This document shows positions 29,025 through 37,262 of a stretch of 64,000 nucleotides of DNA, piece after piece. The notes beneath the pieces are model-generated. The model did no database searches. It was not told the DNA's origin and was given only the letters and a program-made list of their open reading frames with translations. The translations under genes and the position numbers were made by a program. Each line of letters opens with the position of its first letter. Position 1 is the first letter of the stretch. Source of the stretch: Corallococcus silvisoli (GTDB lineage: Bacteria > Myxococcota > Myxococcia > Myxococcales > Myxococcaceae); the NCBI RefSeq assembly GCF_009909145.1, contig NZ_JAAAPJ010000001.1, forward strand, positions 248,001 to 312,000. Reading direction: 5' to 3'.

Positions 29025-31233
29025 GGCATGGCTGCTGGCCGGGCTGGGCTGGGCCCTGGGGTGCTCCGCGTCGTTGGCGACGCAGGCCTCCGACCTGGCT
29101 CCGGCCGCGGTCGCTCGGAGCCCGGAGTCCTCCGAACCGGGGCGCGCGCCCAGCGCCGCCGCCACCGACGCGTATGTGGAGTCCGCGGTGACGAAGGTGC
29201 AGGCCCGCCTGCACCAGCTGCGCTCCAGCGCGAAGCGCCCCTTCTCGCTGTTCGCGTATGACGTGCCCACTCCCCACGCGGTGCCGCACATCATCGCCAT
29301 CGACGAGAAGGACCGCGTCTGGGTGACGGAGAGCGGCGGGCGCTTCGCTCGCAACTTCATCGACGTGCCGGCGGTCAACAAGGTGGCCCGCCTGGACCAG
29401 GGGGGCACCATCACCGAGTGGACCACCGGGACCGAAGGCTCCAGTCCCATGGGCATCCTCTTCGGTCCGGATGGAGACATGTGGGTGGCCGAGCGTCTGG
29501 CCAACCGCATCTCCCGGCGCAGCGCGGACGGCACCCGGCTGGTGCGCTACGACATCCCCACGCCCGACGCGTGGCCCACCGCCATCGTCCTGGACTCCCA
29601 GGGCAATGGCTGGGTGACAGAGACGATGGCGGACAAGCTGGCCCGCATCGACGCGAAGACGGGGCAGGTGACGGAGGTGCCCCTGCCCGCGACGAAGACC
29701 AAGTCCACCGGCATCGCCGTGGACCGTCAGGACCGCGTCTGGGTGGCCATGCGCGACGTCGGGACGCTGGGCCGCTACGACCCGCGCACGGGCACGTTCG
29801 ACCAGTTCAAGCTCCCCACCCCGGACTCCAAGCCGTGCGGCCTGGTGGTGGACGGCGCCGGACAGGTCTGGTTCTCCATGCGGAACGCGGGGAAGATCGG
29901 CCTCATCCACGAGGACGGCTCCATCCAGGAGTTCGCCACGGACAACCGCCACGGGGGCCCCTTCTTCCTGGCGGCGGACAAGCGCGGGGACATCTGGTTC
30001 AGCGAGCTGTTCTCCAACCGGGTGGGCCGCTTCGAGCCGAAGACGCGCACGTTCGAGTACTTCGAGCTGCCCGGCAAGGACGCGTTCCCGGCCGGCATCG
30101 CGCTCGACTCCAAGGGCAACCTCTGGTTCGCGCAGCAGGGCTCCAACGTGGTGGGCGTCATCGTCCGCACGGACCTGTCGTACCTGGCCGGGGAGACGCC
30201 CGGAGCGGGGCCGGGTGGGAAGATCGTCAACGCGCGGCATGAGTTCATGGAGCTGGAGGTCCCCACGCCGCAGTCGGTGCCGGGCATCGTCGCGGTGGAT
30301 GCGCGCGACACCGTCTGGTTCACGCAGATGGGCGGAGGCTGGGTGAGCCCGGGCTTCCCCCCCGGGCCGGGCGGCAGCGCCATCGGGTACTACAAGGATG
30401 GCGCCCTGCACGAGCTGAAGACGCCCACGCCTGAATCCGGTCCCACGTCCATGTCGTTGGATCCTTGCGGCGATGACGTCTGGGTCACGCTGCGCACGGC
30501 GAACAAGATCGCGCGCATCCGCGACTTCAAAATCACGGAGTACGCCATCCCGCTGCCCGGCGCGCTGCCCGTGGGCATCGCGGTGGACCTGGACCACAAC
30601 GTGTGGGTGGCGCTGAGCGACGCGAACAAGCTGGCGCGGATGACGCCCGAGGGCGAGTGGCGCTTCCTGGACATGCCCAATCCCAAGGCGGAGCCGCGCA
30701 CCATCTTCGTCGACAGCGCGAACGAGGTCTGGTTCGCGCAGAAGACGGGCAACCGCATTGGCCATCTGGACAAGGACCGGTGGACGGTGGAGACGTGGGA
30801 GCTGCCCACGCGTCTGGGTTGGCCGCTGTCGCTGATGGAGGACGCGGACGGCAACATCTGGTTCGCGGAGATGCGCAGCGACAAGCTGGGCATGTTCGAC
30901 CGCAAGACGAAGAAGATCACCGAGTACGCGCTGCCCGTTCAGTCCGCGCCGTTCAAGGTGAACTACGACAAGGCGTCCAACGCCATCTGGGTGTCCACGG
31001 TCTTCTACAACGCCATCCTGCGCTTCGACCTCACGAAGAAGCAGGTGGTGTCCATCTACAAGATTCCCGCCGAGGGCGCGTGGATGGGAGGGCTGGACCG
31101 CGACAGCCAGGGCTGCCTGTGGTTCTCCGAGCAGTTCGCCAACAAGTTGGGGCGGCTGTGCATCGAGGGCGTGTCCAGCGCGACGTTGGGGCCGGGCGCG
31201 ACGCCGGGCACTGGCGCGTCCGCGGGACGGTAG
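29011..31233 (+). CDS. Double Vgb-like beta-propeller protein, probable lipoprotein
   Basis: A 740-aa protein. The N terminus (MRAVRAWLLAGLGWALGCSAS) ends in a lipobox-like ALGC, so it is probably a lipoprotein anchored in an outer or inner membrane. Residues 85-390 and 405-735 form two sets of Vgb-type blades (VWVAERLANRISRRSADG and similar). It has the same two-propeller plan as the gene at 26058 but no cupredoxin domain. Mature cysteines are few: SKPCGLVV, DPCGDDVW, QGCLWFSE and RLCIEG. It overlaps the aromatase gene by 14 nt. I infer a surface or periplasmic role with the other propellers, not streptogramin resistance. Confidence 0.87.
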   Translation: MRAVRAWLLAGLGWALGCSASLATQASDLAPAAVARSPESSEPGRAPSAAATDAYVESAVTKVQARLHQLRSSAKRPFSLFAYDVPTPHAVPHIIAIDEKDRVWVTESGGRFARNFIDVPAVNKVARLDQGGTITEWTTGTEGSSPMGILFGPDGDMWVAERLANRISRRSADGTRLVRYDIPTPDAWPTAIVLDSQGNGWVTETMADKLARIDAKTGQVTEVPLPATKTKSTGIAVDRQDRVWVAMRDVGTLGRYDPRTGTFDQFKLPTPDSKPCGLVVDGAGQVWFSMRNAGKIGLIHEDGSIQEFATDNRHGGPFFLAADKRGDIWFSELFSNRVGRFEPKTRTFEYFELPGKDAFPAGIALDSKGNLWFAQQGSNVVGVIVRTDLSYLAGETPGAGPGGKIVNARHEFMELEVPTPQSVPGIVAVDARDTVWFTQMGGGWVSPGFPPGPGGSAIGYYKDGALHELKTPTPESGPTSMSLDPCGDDVWVTLRTANKIARIRDFKITEYAIPLPGALPVGIAVDLDHNVWVALSDANKLARMTPEGEWRFLDMPNPKAEPRTIFVDSANEVWFAQKTGNRIGHLDKDRWTVETWELPTRLGWPLSLMEDADGNIWFAEMRSDKLGMFDRKTKKITEYALPVQSAPFKVNYDKASNAIWVSTVFYNAILRFDLTKKQVVSIYKIPAEGAWMGGLDRDSQGCLWFSEQFANKLGRLCIEGVSSATLGPGATPGTGASAGR

Positions 31234-31238
31234 ACGCC

Positions 31239-32336
31239 ATGGAGCCACGTCGATTCATGGTGTTCCGGGCGGCCTTCGCGGGGGTCCCCTTCGGCGCCCT
31301 GGAGGCGGCCACCCGGAGGATGGATGCGGGCCAGGAGTGGACCGCGGCGCTCCTGGGCTCCGCCATGGACCTGCGGCAGCTGGCGGATCAGGCCTCGCGC
31401 GAGGGGCGGGCGCGGTCCGCGGCCCAGGCCTGGCTGTGGACGGCGAGCACCTATCAGGCGGCGTCGCTGGGACTCCACCTGGTGGCGTCCGGCACGCCGT
31501 GGTGGCGGAGCGCGCTGCGGCTGCGCCACCGGGCGCGGCTGGCGTACCGGCGGGCGCTCGCGCTGCAGCCGGGGCTGGGCCGCGCGGTGCGGCTCGCCAC
31601 GCCACGGGGACCGGTGACGGGCTACCTGCGCCTGCCGGCGACGGGACCGGCGCCGCTGGTGGTCCTGTTCAACGGGTTGGACTCGCTGTGCGAGGTGGAG
31701 CTGCATGCCTTTGGAGAGCCGCTGCTGGCCCGGGGGATGGCGGTGCTGGCCTTGGACCTGCCAGCGGCGTTCGGCGCCCGGCCCCGGACACCCTTGTTCG
31801 AGGTGGAGGCGGTGGCGCCCGCGCTCGCGGACTGGGCCGCGCGGCAGCCCGGGTTGGTGGCGCGTGGGCTGGGTGCCCTGGGGGTGAGCTTCGGAGGGCA
31901 CCTGGTGGCGCGTGCGCTGGCGGGCGAGCCGCGCTTCGTGGCGGGCGTGGCGGTGTCACCCAACGCTGGCATGGATGGACCGCTCATGGCGCTGGAGCGC
32001 ATGCGCCGGATGCTGTCGCTGTCGTTCAACCTCCGGGGCGATGCGGAGGTGGAGGGCTTGGCCTCGCGCATCCACCTGGGGGGACTGAAGGCGCCGGAGG
32101 GACGGCTGCTGTTGTTGCACATGGAGCAGGACCGCCTGTTCGGCCCGGAGCACGCGGAGGCCTTCGTGGCGTGGGGAGGCTCGCGCGTGGAGCTGCGCAC
32201 CTGGAACGCGGAGCACGTGGGCACGAGCCGCGTCCACGAGTGGCTTCCGCAGTCGGTGGATTGGCTCCTCGAGCGCATCAAGGCAGCGGACCCGGACGTG
32301 GAGAGGACGACGAACACATGGGGGGCACGGAAATGA
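31239..32336 (+). CDS. Alpha/beta hydrolase of FrsA/Ayg1-like type
   Basis: A 365-aa cytosolic hydrolase. A helical N-terminal domain (about 40-115, SAAQAWLWTASTYQAASLGL and RLRHRARLAYRRALALQ) precedes the catalytic core. The core has PLVVLFNGLDSLCEVELHAF, ARGMAVLALDLPAAFG, the nucleophile elbow GVSFGG and a late His in WNAEHVGTSRVHEW. This plan is that of the DUF1100/FrsA group, which includes fungal Ayg1, an enzyme that shortens a polyketide before melanin formation. A chain-releasing or chain-trimming role is therefore attractive here, as inference. ATG 31239 lies 5 nt after the previous stop. Its stop overlaps the next start (ATGA). Confidence 0.8.
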   Translation: MEPRRFMVFRAAFAGVPFGALEAATRRMDAGQEWTAALLGSAMDLRQLADQASREGRARSAAQAWLWTASTYQAASLGLHLVASGTPWWRSALRLRHRARLAYRRALALQPGLGRAVRLATPRGPVTGYLRLPATGPAPLVVLFNGLDSLCEVELHAFGEPLLARGMAVLALDLPAAFGARPRTPLFEVEAVAPALADWAARQPGLVARGLGALGVSFGGHLVARALAGEPRFVAGVAVSPNAGMDGPLMALERMRRMLSLSFNLRGDAEVEGLASRIHLGGLKAPEGRLLLLHMEQDRLFGPEHAEAFVAWGGSRVELRTWNAEHVGTSRVHEWLPQSVDWLLERIKAADPDVERTTNTWGARK

Positions 32337-34168
32337 AGCGTGGAGGATGGACGTGGACGGCGGCGCTGCTGGCGCTGGCGGTGGGTTGCAAGCAGGGCAC
32401 CTCGGAGCCGACGCCGGAGGCCCCCGCGGGGATGCCCACTCCCTACTTCCAGGAGTTCGCGCTGGATCATCCCGGCAGCGGTCCCGCCATCGTCGCGGTG
32501 GACGAGCAGGACGCGGTGTGGGTGGCGCTGGCGAAGACGGGCAAGCTGGCGCGCTTCTCCAACGGCTCGCTGGAGCTCTTCCCGTTCGGTCCAGAGAGCC
32601 GGCCGGTGGGGGTGGCCGTGGGTGCGCCGGGGACGGCGCACGAGGCCTCCGTGTGGGTGGCCGCCAGCTACGACAACAAGCTCATCCGCTTCGACCGGAC
32701 CACGCGCGAGAAGAAGGAGTTCCCCCTGGAGGGCAAGAACACCTGGCCCTTCAACGTGGCGCTGGGGCCGGACGGGTCGGTGTGGTTCACCCAGCGCTTC
32801 GCGGGGCAGGTGGGCCGGTTGGATCCCGCGTCCGGGAGCGTCCGGAACTATCCGCTGCCCAACCGGCAGTCGGGCCCCGCGGGGCTGGCGGTCGACGCGC
32901 GCAGCGGCCGGGTCTGGTTCACGGAGGGCTTCACCGACACCGTGGGCAGCTTGGATCCCGCGACGGGGGCGATCCGGGAGTGGCGCCTGGGCACGGAGAG
33001 CACGGGCGTCGTCAGCGGACCGGCGGGATTGGCGGTGGATGCGCAAGGCGGCGTCTGGTTCGCCAAGCTGGAGGGCCGCCTGGGCTATCTGGCTCCGGAC
33101 GCGCAGACGCCGCGGATCATCGAAGTGCCCGCGGAGGCGCGGCGCCCCGCTGGCATCGCCGTGTCGCCGTCCGGTGGCGTGTGGACGCTGGCGCTGGATG
33201 GGAACCTGGCGCTGCGCTACCGGCCGTCCACCGGGGCCTTCACGTCATTCCCGATGCCCACGGGCGCGCCCGACCTGGAGCCCGGGGTGCCGCCCACCGC
33301 GCGCAGCTCCCGGCCCTTCGGTCTGGGCTTCGACAAGCAGGGCAATCTCTGGTTCTCCGAGCAGTACGCCGGGAAGCTGGGCGTGCTGGACCTGGCGCCC
33401 CCGTCCATCCAGGTGCTCTCTCCCGCGGGGGTCGCGGAGGGAGGCCGGACGATGCTGTCGGTGCGCATCACCGACCGCGTCTCCGGGGTGCGCGACACCG
33501 AGTACCGCATCGACGGCGTGCCGGTGACGCCCGTGCAAGGGTTCCTGGAGCTGGTATCGCTCACGCCGGGGCCCCACATCCTCAGCGTGCAGGCGACGGA
33601 TGGCGCGGGGCAGCGCGCCTCGGTCGAGTCCCGCTTCGAGTACCGGCCAGGACGGCTCGCGCTCCAGTACGCGCTGTCCCGCCTGCGGCCCGTCGACCTG
33701 GAGGGGCAGCAGGTGCGGGACCGGCTCGTGACGGAGGCGGAGCGGCTTGGGGAGCAGGACGTGCGCGACGGGCTGACGCGCATCCGTCGCACGCTGGGGG
33801 AGGAGGCGGCCCGCTTCCATCCGTTCCCTCTGTCCGCGTACCAGGGGCTGGTCGACTTCATCGCGAACACCTCCGCTGGCGACGTGGAGGTGCGCGTGCT
33901 CGACACCCCTCCGTACTTCGACCGCAGGGAGCTGGTGCTGCGCCCCGGAGACAGCGTGCGGTGGCGGTATGACTCGCCCAACACCGGGCACACGGTGTCC
34001 ACCGCCACGCACGCGCTGACGGTCGAGGGCGGAGGCCAGTTGCTGTCCTCGGGGCTCCTCAAGTCCGGAGACCGGTTCACGTTCAAGTTCGAGCGGCCCG
34101 GGCAGTACGTGGTCAAGGCGCCGGAGTCGCCGGACGCGGTGCTGGCGGTGAAGGTGGGCGAGCCATGA
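32333..34168 (+). CDS. Lipoprotein with Vgb-like beta-propeller and C-terminal cupredoxin-like domain
   Basis: A 611-aa protein. MKRGGWTWTAALLALAVGC ends in a lipobox (AVGC), so it is a lipoprotein. ATG 32333 is chosen over 32318 for the signal sequence and the 4-nt overlap. Residues 35-360 are Vgb-like blades (VWFTQRFAGQVGRLDPASG). Residues 365-445 resemble an Ig-like domain (RTMLSVRITDRVSGVRDTEY). Residues 515-611 are cupredoxin-like (LRPGDSVRWRYDSPNTGHTV; FERPGQYVVKAPES), but the Cys and second His of the copper loop are absent, so copper binding is probably lost. It is the reverse domain order of the protein at 26058. Confidence 0.86.
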   Translation: MKRGGWTWTAALLALAVGCKQGTSEPTPEAPAGMPTPYFQEFALDHPGSGPAIVAVDEQDAVWVALAKTGKLARFSNGSLELFPFGPESRPVGVAVGAPGTAHEASVWVAASYDNKLIRFDRTTREKKEFPLEGKNTWPFNVALGPDGSVWFTQRFAGQVGRLDPASGSVRNYPLPNRQSGPAGLAVDARSGRVWFTEGFTDTVGSLDPATGAIREWRLGTESTGVVSGPAGLAVDAQGGVWFAKLEGRLGYLAPDAQTPRIIEVPAEARRPAGIAVSPSGGVWTLALDGNLALRYRPSTGAFTSFPMPTGAPDLEPGVPPTARSSRPFGLGFDKQGNLWFSEQYAGKLGVLDLAPPSIQVLSPAGVAEGGRTMLSVRITDRVSGVRDTEYRIDGVPVTPVQGFLELVSLTPGPHILSVQATDGAGQRASVESRFEYRPGRLALQYALSRLRPVDLEGQQVRDRLVTEAERLGEQDVRDGLTRIRRTLGEEAARFHPFPLSAYQGLVDFIANTSAGDVEVRVLDTPPYFDRRELVLRPGDSVRWRYDSPNTGHTVSTATHALTVEGGGQLLSSGLLKSGDRFTFKFERPGQYVVKAPESPDAVLAVKVGEP

Positions 34169-34941
34169 GCGGCTTCGCGCGGCTGGTGGACTTGAGCGCG
34201 CCCTTCGGCCCCAATCCGGGCGAGCGCGTGCCGGTGGTGCTGGAGCGGCTGCCACACGAGGCGGGGGGCGCCCATCTGGCGAGCCTCGTGGGCATGGATC
34301 CCCAGCGGTTGGAGGGGGGACGCGCCTGGGCGAGCGAACGCATCACCGCCATCACCCACGCGGGGACGCACATGGACGCGCCGTTCCACTACGCGCCCAG
34401 GGTGAACGGGGTGCCCGCGCGCACCATCGACGAGATGCCGCTGGAGTGGTTCTGGAGCGAGGGGTGCTGCGTCGACGTGGAGGCGGGGCCCGCTGACGCG
34501 CTGGTGACGCCCGAGGAGCTGCTGGACTGGGAGGAGCGCCAGGGCCACCTGATTGTCGAGGGAGACATCGTCCTGTTCCACACCGGCGCCGGGGCCTTCT
34601 TCGGGCAGGAGGGGTATTCGGACCGGGGCCGGGGGCTGTCCGCGGACCTGGTCCGGCTGCTGGTCGCGCGAGGCGTGCGCGTGTTCGGCACCGACGCGTG
34701 GAGCATCGACCCCGCGTATGGCGTCATGCGCCGGCGGATGGAGGAGCAGGGGGCGGACACCGTGTGGGCGGCGCACTTCGTGGGCCGCGAGGCGGAGTTC
34801 TGCGTGATGGAGAAGCTGTGCAACCTGGAGCGCCTGCCCGCGGCGGGCTTCCGGGTCGCGTGCTTTCCCATCAAGGTCCACCGGGGCAGCGGAGGCTGGG
34901 TCCGCCCGGTGGCCTTCCTCGACCCGGAAGTGGCGTCATGA
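34165..34941 (+). CDS. Cyclase-family (PF04199, kynurenine-formamidase fold) metalloenzyme
   Basis: A 258-aa cytosolic protein with the family metal motif H65-AGTH69-M-D71-APFH75. A second region, ILFHTGAG followed by GRGLSADLVRLLVARGVRVFG, also fits. Members are kynurenine formamidases or, in polyketide clusters, ring-closing enzymes, and the latter is likelier here. It overlaps its neighbours by 4 nt on each side, so it is translationally coupled to the propeller lipoprotein and the cytochrome gene. Confidence 0.85.
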   Translation: MSGFARLVDLSAPFGPNPGERVPVVLERLPHEAGGAHLASLVGMDPQRLEGGRAWASERITAITHAGTHMDAPFHYAPRVNGVPARTIDEMPLEWFWSEGCCVDVEAGPADALVTPEELLDWEERQGHLIVEGDIVLFHTGAGAFFGQEGYSDRGRGLSADLVRLLVARGVRVFGTDAWSIDPAYGVMRRRMEEQGADTVWAAHFVGREAEFCVMEKLCNLERLPAAGFRVACFPIKVHRGSGGWVRPVAFLDPEVAS

Positions 34942-36014
34942 AGCGCGTGGCGCGGGGGACGTTGCTGTTGGGGCTCTTGCTGGCGGGCGTCGCGAAGGCC
35001 GGGGGCCCGGCCCGCGCGGCGAGGACGCGGGCCACCGAGGGCCCGGGGGCGGCGCTGTTTCGCGACCGGTGCCAGGGCTGTCATGTCCCCCGGCCCGCCG
35101 GCACCGGCGACGTGTTGGACGCGGAGAAGGCCGAGGGGCCGGACCTGTCATACGCGGGCACGAGGCTGCGGCCGGAGTGGGTGGAGTCCTGGCTCCAGGC
35201 GCCCACCCGGGTGCGGCCCGCGGGCTGGCTCCCCTACCGCTACGTGGTGCCCACGGCGGAGGGGGACCGGGTGGACGTGGCCCGTCTGCCAGCGCATCTG
35301 GCGTTGTCCGCGAAGGACGCGCGGGAGGTGGCCGCGCATCTGGGAGGGCTCAAGCGGGAGCTCAACCCGTACCCCATCGCGGAGCCCCACGGCGCCATCC
35401 GCGCGCAGGTGCACTTCTCCAAGCTGTTGCCCTGCGGCGGCTGCCATCAGTCCGGGGCAGGGCAGGGCGGGGTGTCCGGACCGGAGCTGTCCACCGCCGG
35501 TGCTCGCCTGGAGCGCGAGTGGATGGCGGCGTACATCGCGGATCCGGGCTACTGGCTGCGCAGCCTGATGCCCCGGTCGGATGCGCGCAGCGATCAGATC
35601 GCCGCGATCGTCGACTACCTGGCCCAGCCCCCCGCCGCCGCCGCGCAGGCTCCGGTCGTGAAGGCGGAGGCGTGGGTGGCGGTGGAGACGGTGCCCGAGC
35701 CGAAGCGTCGCGCGCAGCGGCTGTACCGGCTCCTGTGCACGCAGTGCCACGGCGTGCGGGGCGACGGGCGCGGCATCAACGCGCGCCACCTCTTCGTGGC
35801 GCCGCGCAACCACCGCTCCGCGCAGGAGATGGGGATGCTCACGCGCGACAGCATCATCACCGCCATCCGCTCCGGCGGGAGCGCGGTGGGCAAGTCGTCC
35901 CTGATGCCCGCCTGGGGGGCCGTCCTGGACCGCCCGGACATCGAGCTGCTCGCGGACTACGTGATGACCTTGAGCGGAGGGGCCGCCCCTTCGCGAGGAG
36001 ACCTCCAGCCATGA
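34938..36014 (+). CDS. Exported triheme c-type cytochrome
   Basis: A 358-aa protein with a signal peptide (GTLLLGLLLAGVAKAGG). Three heme c sites are visible: C45-QG-C48-H49, C166-GG-C169-H170 and C267-TQ-C270-H271. Probable Met ligands lie in YWLRSLMPRSD and SSLMPAWG. Three cytochrome c folds in series suggest an electron wire in the periplasm. In this cluster it could take electrons from the copper proteins or the aromatic product. ATG 34938 overlaps the previous stop. It also overlaps the KS start by 4 nt. Confidence 0.92.
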   Translation: MKRVARGTLLLGLLLAGVAKAGGPARAARTRATEGPGAALFRDRCQGCHVPRPAGTGDVLDAEKAEGPDLSYAGTRLRPEWVESWLQAPTRVRPAGWLPYRYVVPTAEGDRVDVARLPAHLALSAKDAREVAAHLGGLKRELNPYPIAEPHGAIRAQVHFSKLLPCGGCHQSGAGQGGVSGPELSTAGARLEREWMAAYIADPGYWLRSLMPRSDARSDQIAAIVDYLAQPPAAAAQAPVVKAEAWVAVETVPEPKRRAQRLYRLLCTQCHGVRGDGRGINARHLFVAPRNHRSAQEMGMLTRDSIITAIRSGGSAVGKSSLMPAWGAVLDRPDIELLADYVMTLSGGAAPSRGDLQP

Positions 36015-37258
36015 ACTCGAACCGTCGTCGCGTCGTCATCACCGGGGTGGGGCCGGTCTCTCCGGTGGGAGTGGGCCGGCAGGCCTTCTGGAACGGCATC
36101 CGCGAGGGCCGCAGCGGGACGGTGGCCCTGACGGAGCTGCCGGGAGGCTTCCCGGTGGAGACGCTGCGCTCGCGGGTGGCGGGCCGCATTCCGGACGCGT
36201 TGCTGCCCGAGGATGAGCGGCGCCACACGGACCGCCGCTCGTTCCTGGCGGAGCTGGCGCTGGACCTCGCGCTGAAGGACGCGGACCTGCGAAGTCTGCA
36301 TGAGACCCGCTCCGCGCTCGTCCTGGGCAACGCGGTGGGCGCGCCCATCGAAGTGGAGGCGGCCTTCCTGCGACGCGAGCGGGGGGAGCTCGGCGCGCCG
36401 TCCGTGGCGCCCCCGGCCCTGCTCCGGCAGCTCTCCTTCCACACCGTCGCGGACGAGCTGGCGGCCCGCTGTGGCTGCGAGGGGTTGGTGCTGACGGTGT
36501 CCACCGGGTGCACGGCCTCGCTGGATGCGATCTCCACGGCGTTCGACCTGGTGCGCACCGGCGTGGCGGACGTGGCCCTGGCGGGTTCAGCGGAGGCTCC
36601 GCTCACCTCCATGGTCTTCGCCTCCTTCGACGTCATTGGCGCCACCACCCGCCGCAACGACATTCCCACCGCCGCGTCCCGCCCCTTCGACCGCCAGCGG
36701 GACGGCTTCGTCCTGGCGGAGGGGGCGGCGCTGCTGGTGTTGGAGGAGCGGGAGCACGCCCGCGAGCGTGGGGCGCCCATCTACGCGGAGGTCACCGGCT
36801 TCGCGTCCTCGAGCAATGCCTACCACATGACCCAGCTGGCGGCGGATGGGCTGTCGTTGGCGCATTGCCTGCGGCTGGCATTGGAGGACGCGCGGTTGCC
36901 TCCGGAGGCCATCGACCATGTCAGCGCGCACGGCAGCTCCACGCCCCAGAACGACCTGTGTGAGACCAACGCCATCAAGGCCGTCCTGGGGGCGCGCTCC
37001 CGAGCCATCACCGTCAACTCGCTCAAGGCGATGCTGGGGCACGCGCTGGGGGCGTCCAACGCGCTGGAGGTGGCTGCCTGCGCGCTCTCCCTGCGCCACC
37101 AGTTCCATTTCCCCACCATCAACCTGGACGAGCCAGGACCGGGCTGTGACCTGGACTATCTGGCGCACGCGGGCCGCGCAGCGGCGTGCGGCCACCTGGT
37201 GAAGCTCAGCAATGGCTTCTCGGGCATCCACTCCGCCCTGGTCATGGCGGCGGTCTGA
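36011..37258 (+). CDS. Beta-ketoacyl synthase (KS-alpha), catalytically intact
   Basis: A 415-aa condensing enzyme of the FabF/KS-alpha type. The full triad is present: Cys167 in VSTGCTASLD, His307 in SAHGSSTPQND and His344 in SLKAMLGHALGASNA, with Lys339. With the CLF-like protein (24742) and ACP (25783) it makes a minimal type II PKS, though KS and CLF genes are normally adjacent and here lie 10 kb apart. ATG 36011 overlaps the cytochrome stop by 4 nt; the long upstream open frame is an artefact of GC bias. The starter unit and chain length cannot be read from sequence. Confidence 0.93.
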   Translation: MNSNRRRVVITGVGPVSPVGVGRQAFWNGIREGRSGTVALTELPGGFPVETLRSRVAGRIPDALLPEDERRHTDRRSFLAELALDLALKDADLRSLHETRSALVLGNAVGAPIEVEAAFLRRERGELGAPSVAPPALLRQLSFHTVADELAARCGCEGLVLTVSTGCTASLDAISTAFDLVRTGVADVALAGSAEAPLTSMVFASFDVIGATTRRNDIPTAASRPFDRQRDGFVLAEGAALLVLEEREHARERGAPIYAEVTGFASSSNAYHMTQLAADGLSLAHCLRLALEDARLPPEAIDHVSAHGSSTPQNDLCETNAIKAVLGARSRAITVNSLKAMLGHALGASNALEVAACALSLRHQFHFPTINLDEPGPGCDLDYLAHAGRAAACGHLVKLSNGFSGIHSALVMAAV

Positions 37259-37262
37259 CGCG

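Noticed and set aside
25764..29534. Very long minus-strand open frame opposite the propeller genes
   Set aside because: It is the GC-bias shadow of plus-strand genes with clear domains, signal peptides and overlaps. Its translation is low-complexity Arg/His/Leu/Gly with no family pattern.
26058..34168. Streptogramin resistance by Vgb lyases
   Set aside because: Blades are Vgb-like, but the proteins are exported, fused to cupredoxins and sit in a biosynthetic operon. I cannot place the lyase active-site residues.
26058..34168. Repeated WFTE/GRLDP units as a DNA repeat array
   Set aside because: The repetition is protein-level beta-propeller blades with diverged nucleotides, not a CRISPR or satellite.
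24742..37258. Aryl polyene cluster
   Set aside because: No acyl-AMP ligase, dehydratase, thioesterase, LolA-like or MMPL export gene, and copper/heme oxidation proteins are atypical of that class.
36011..37258. Housekeeping fabF
   Set aside because: No fab genes are nearby, and the gene is coupled by overlap to a cytochrome gene within the cluster.
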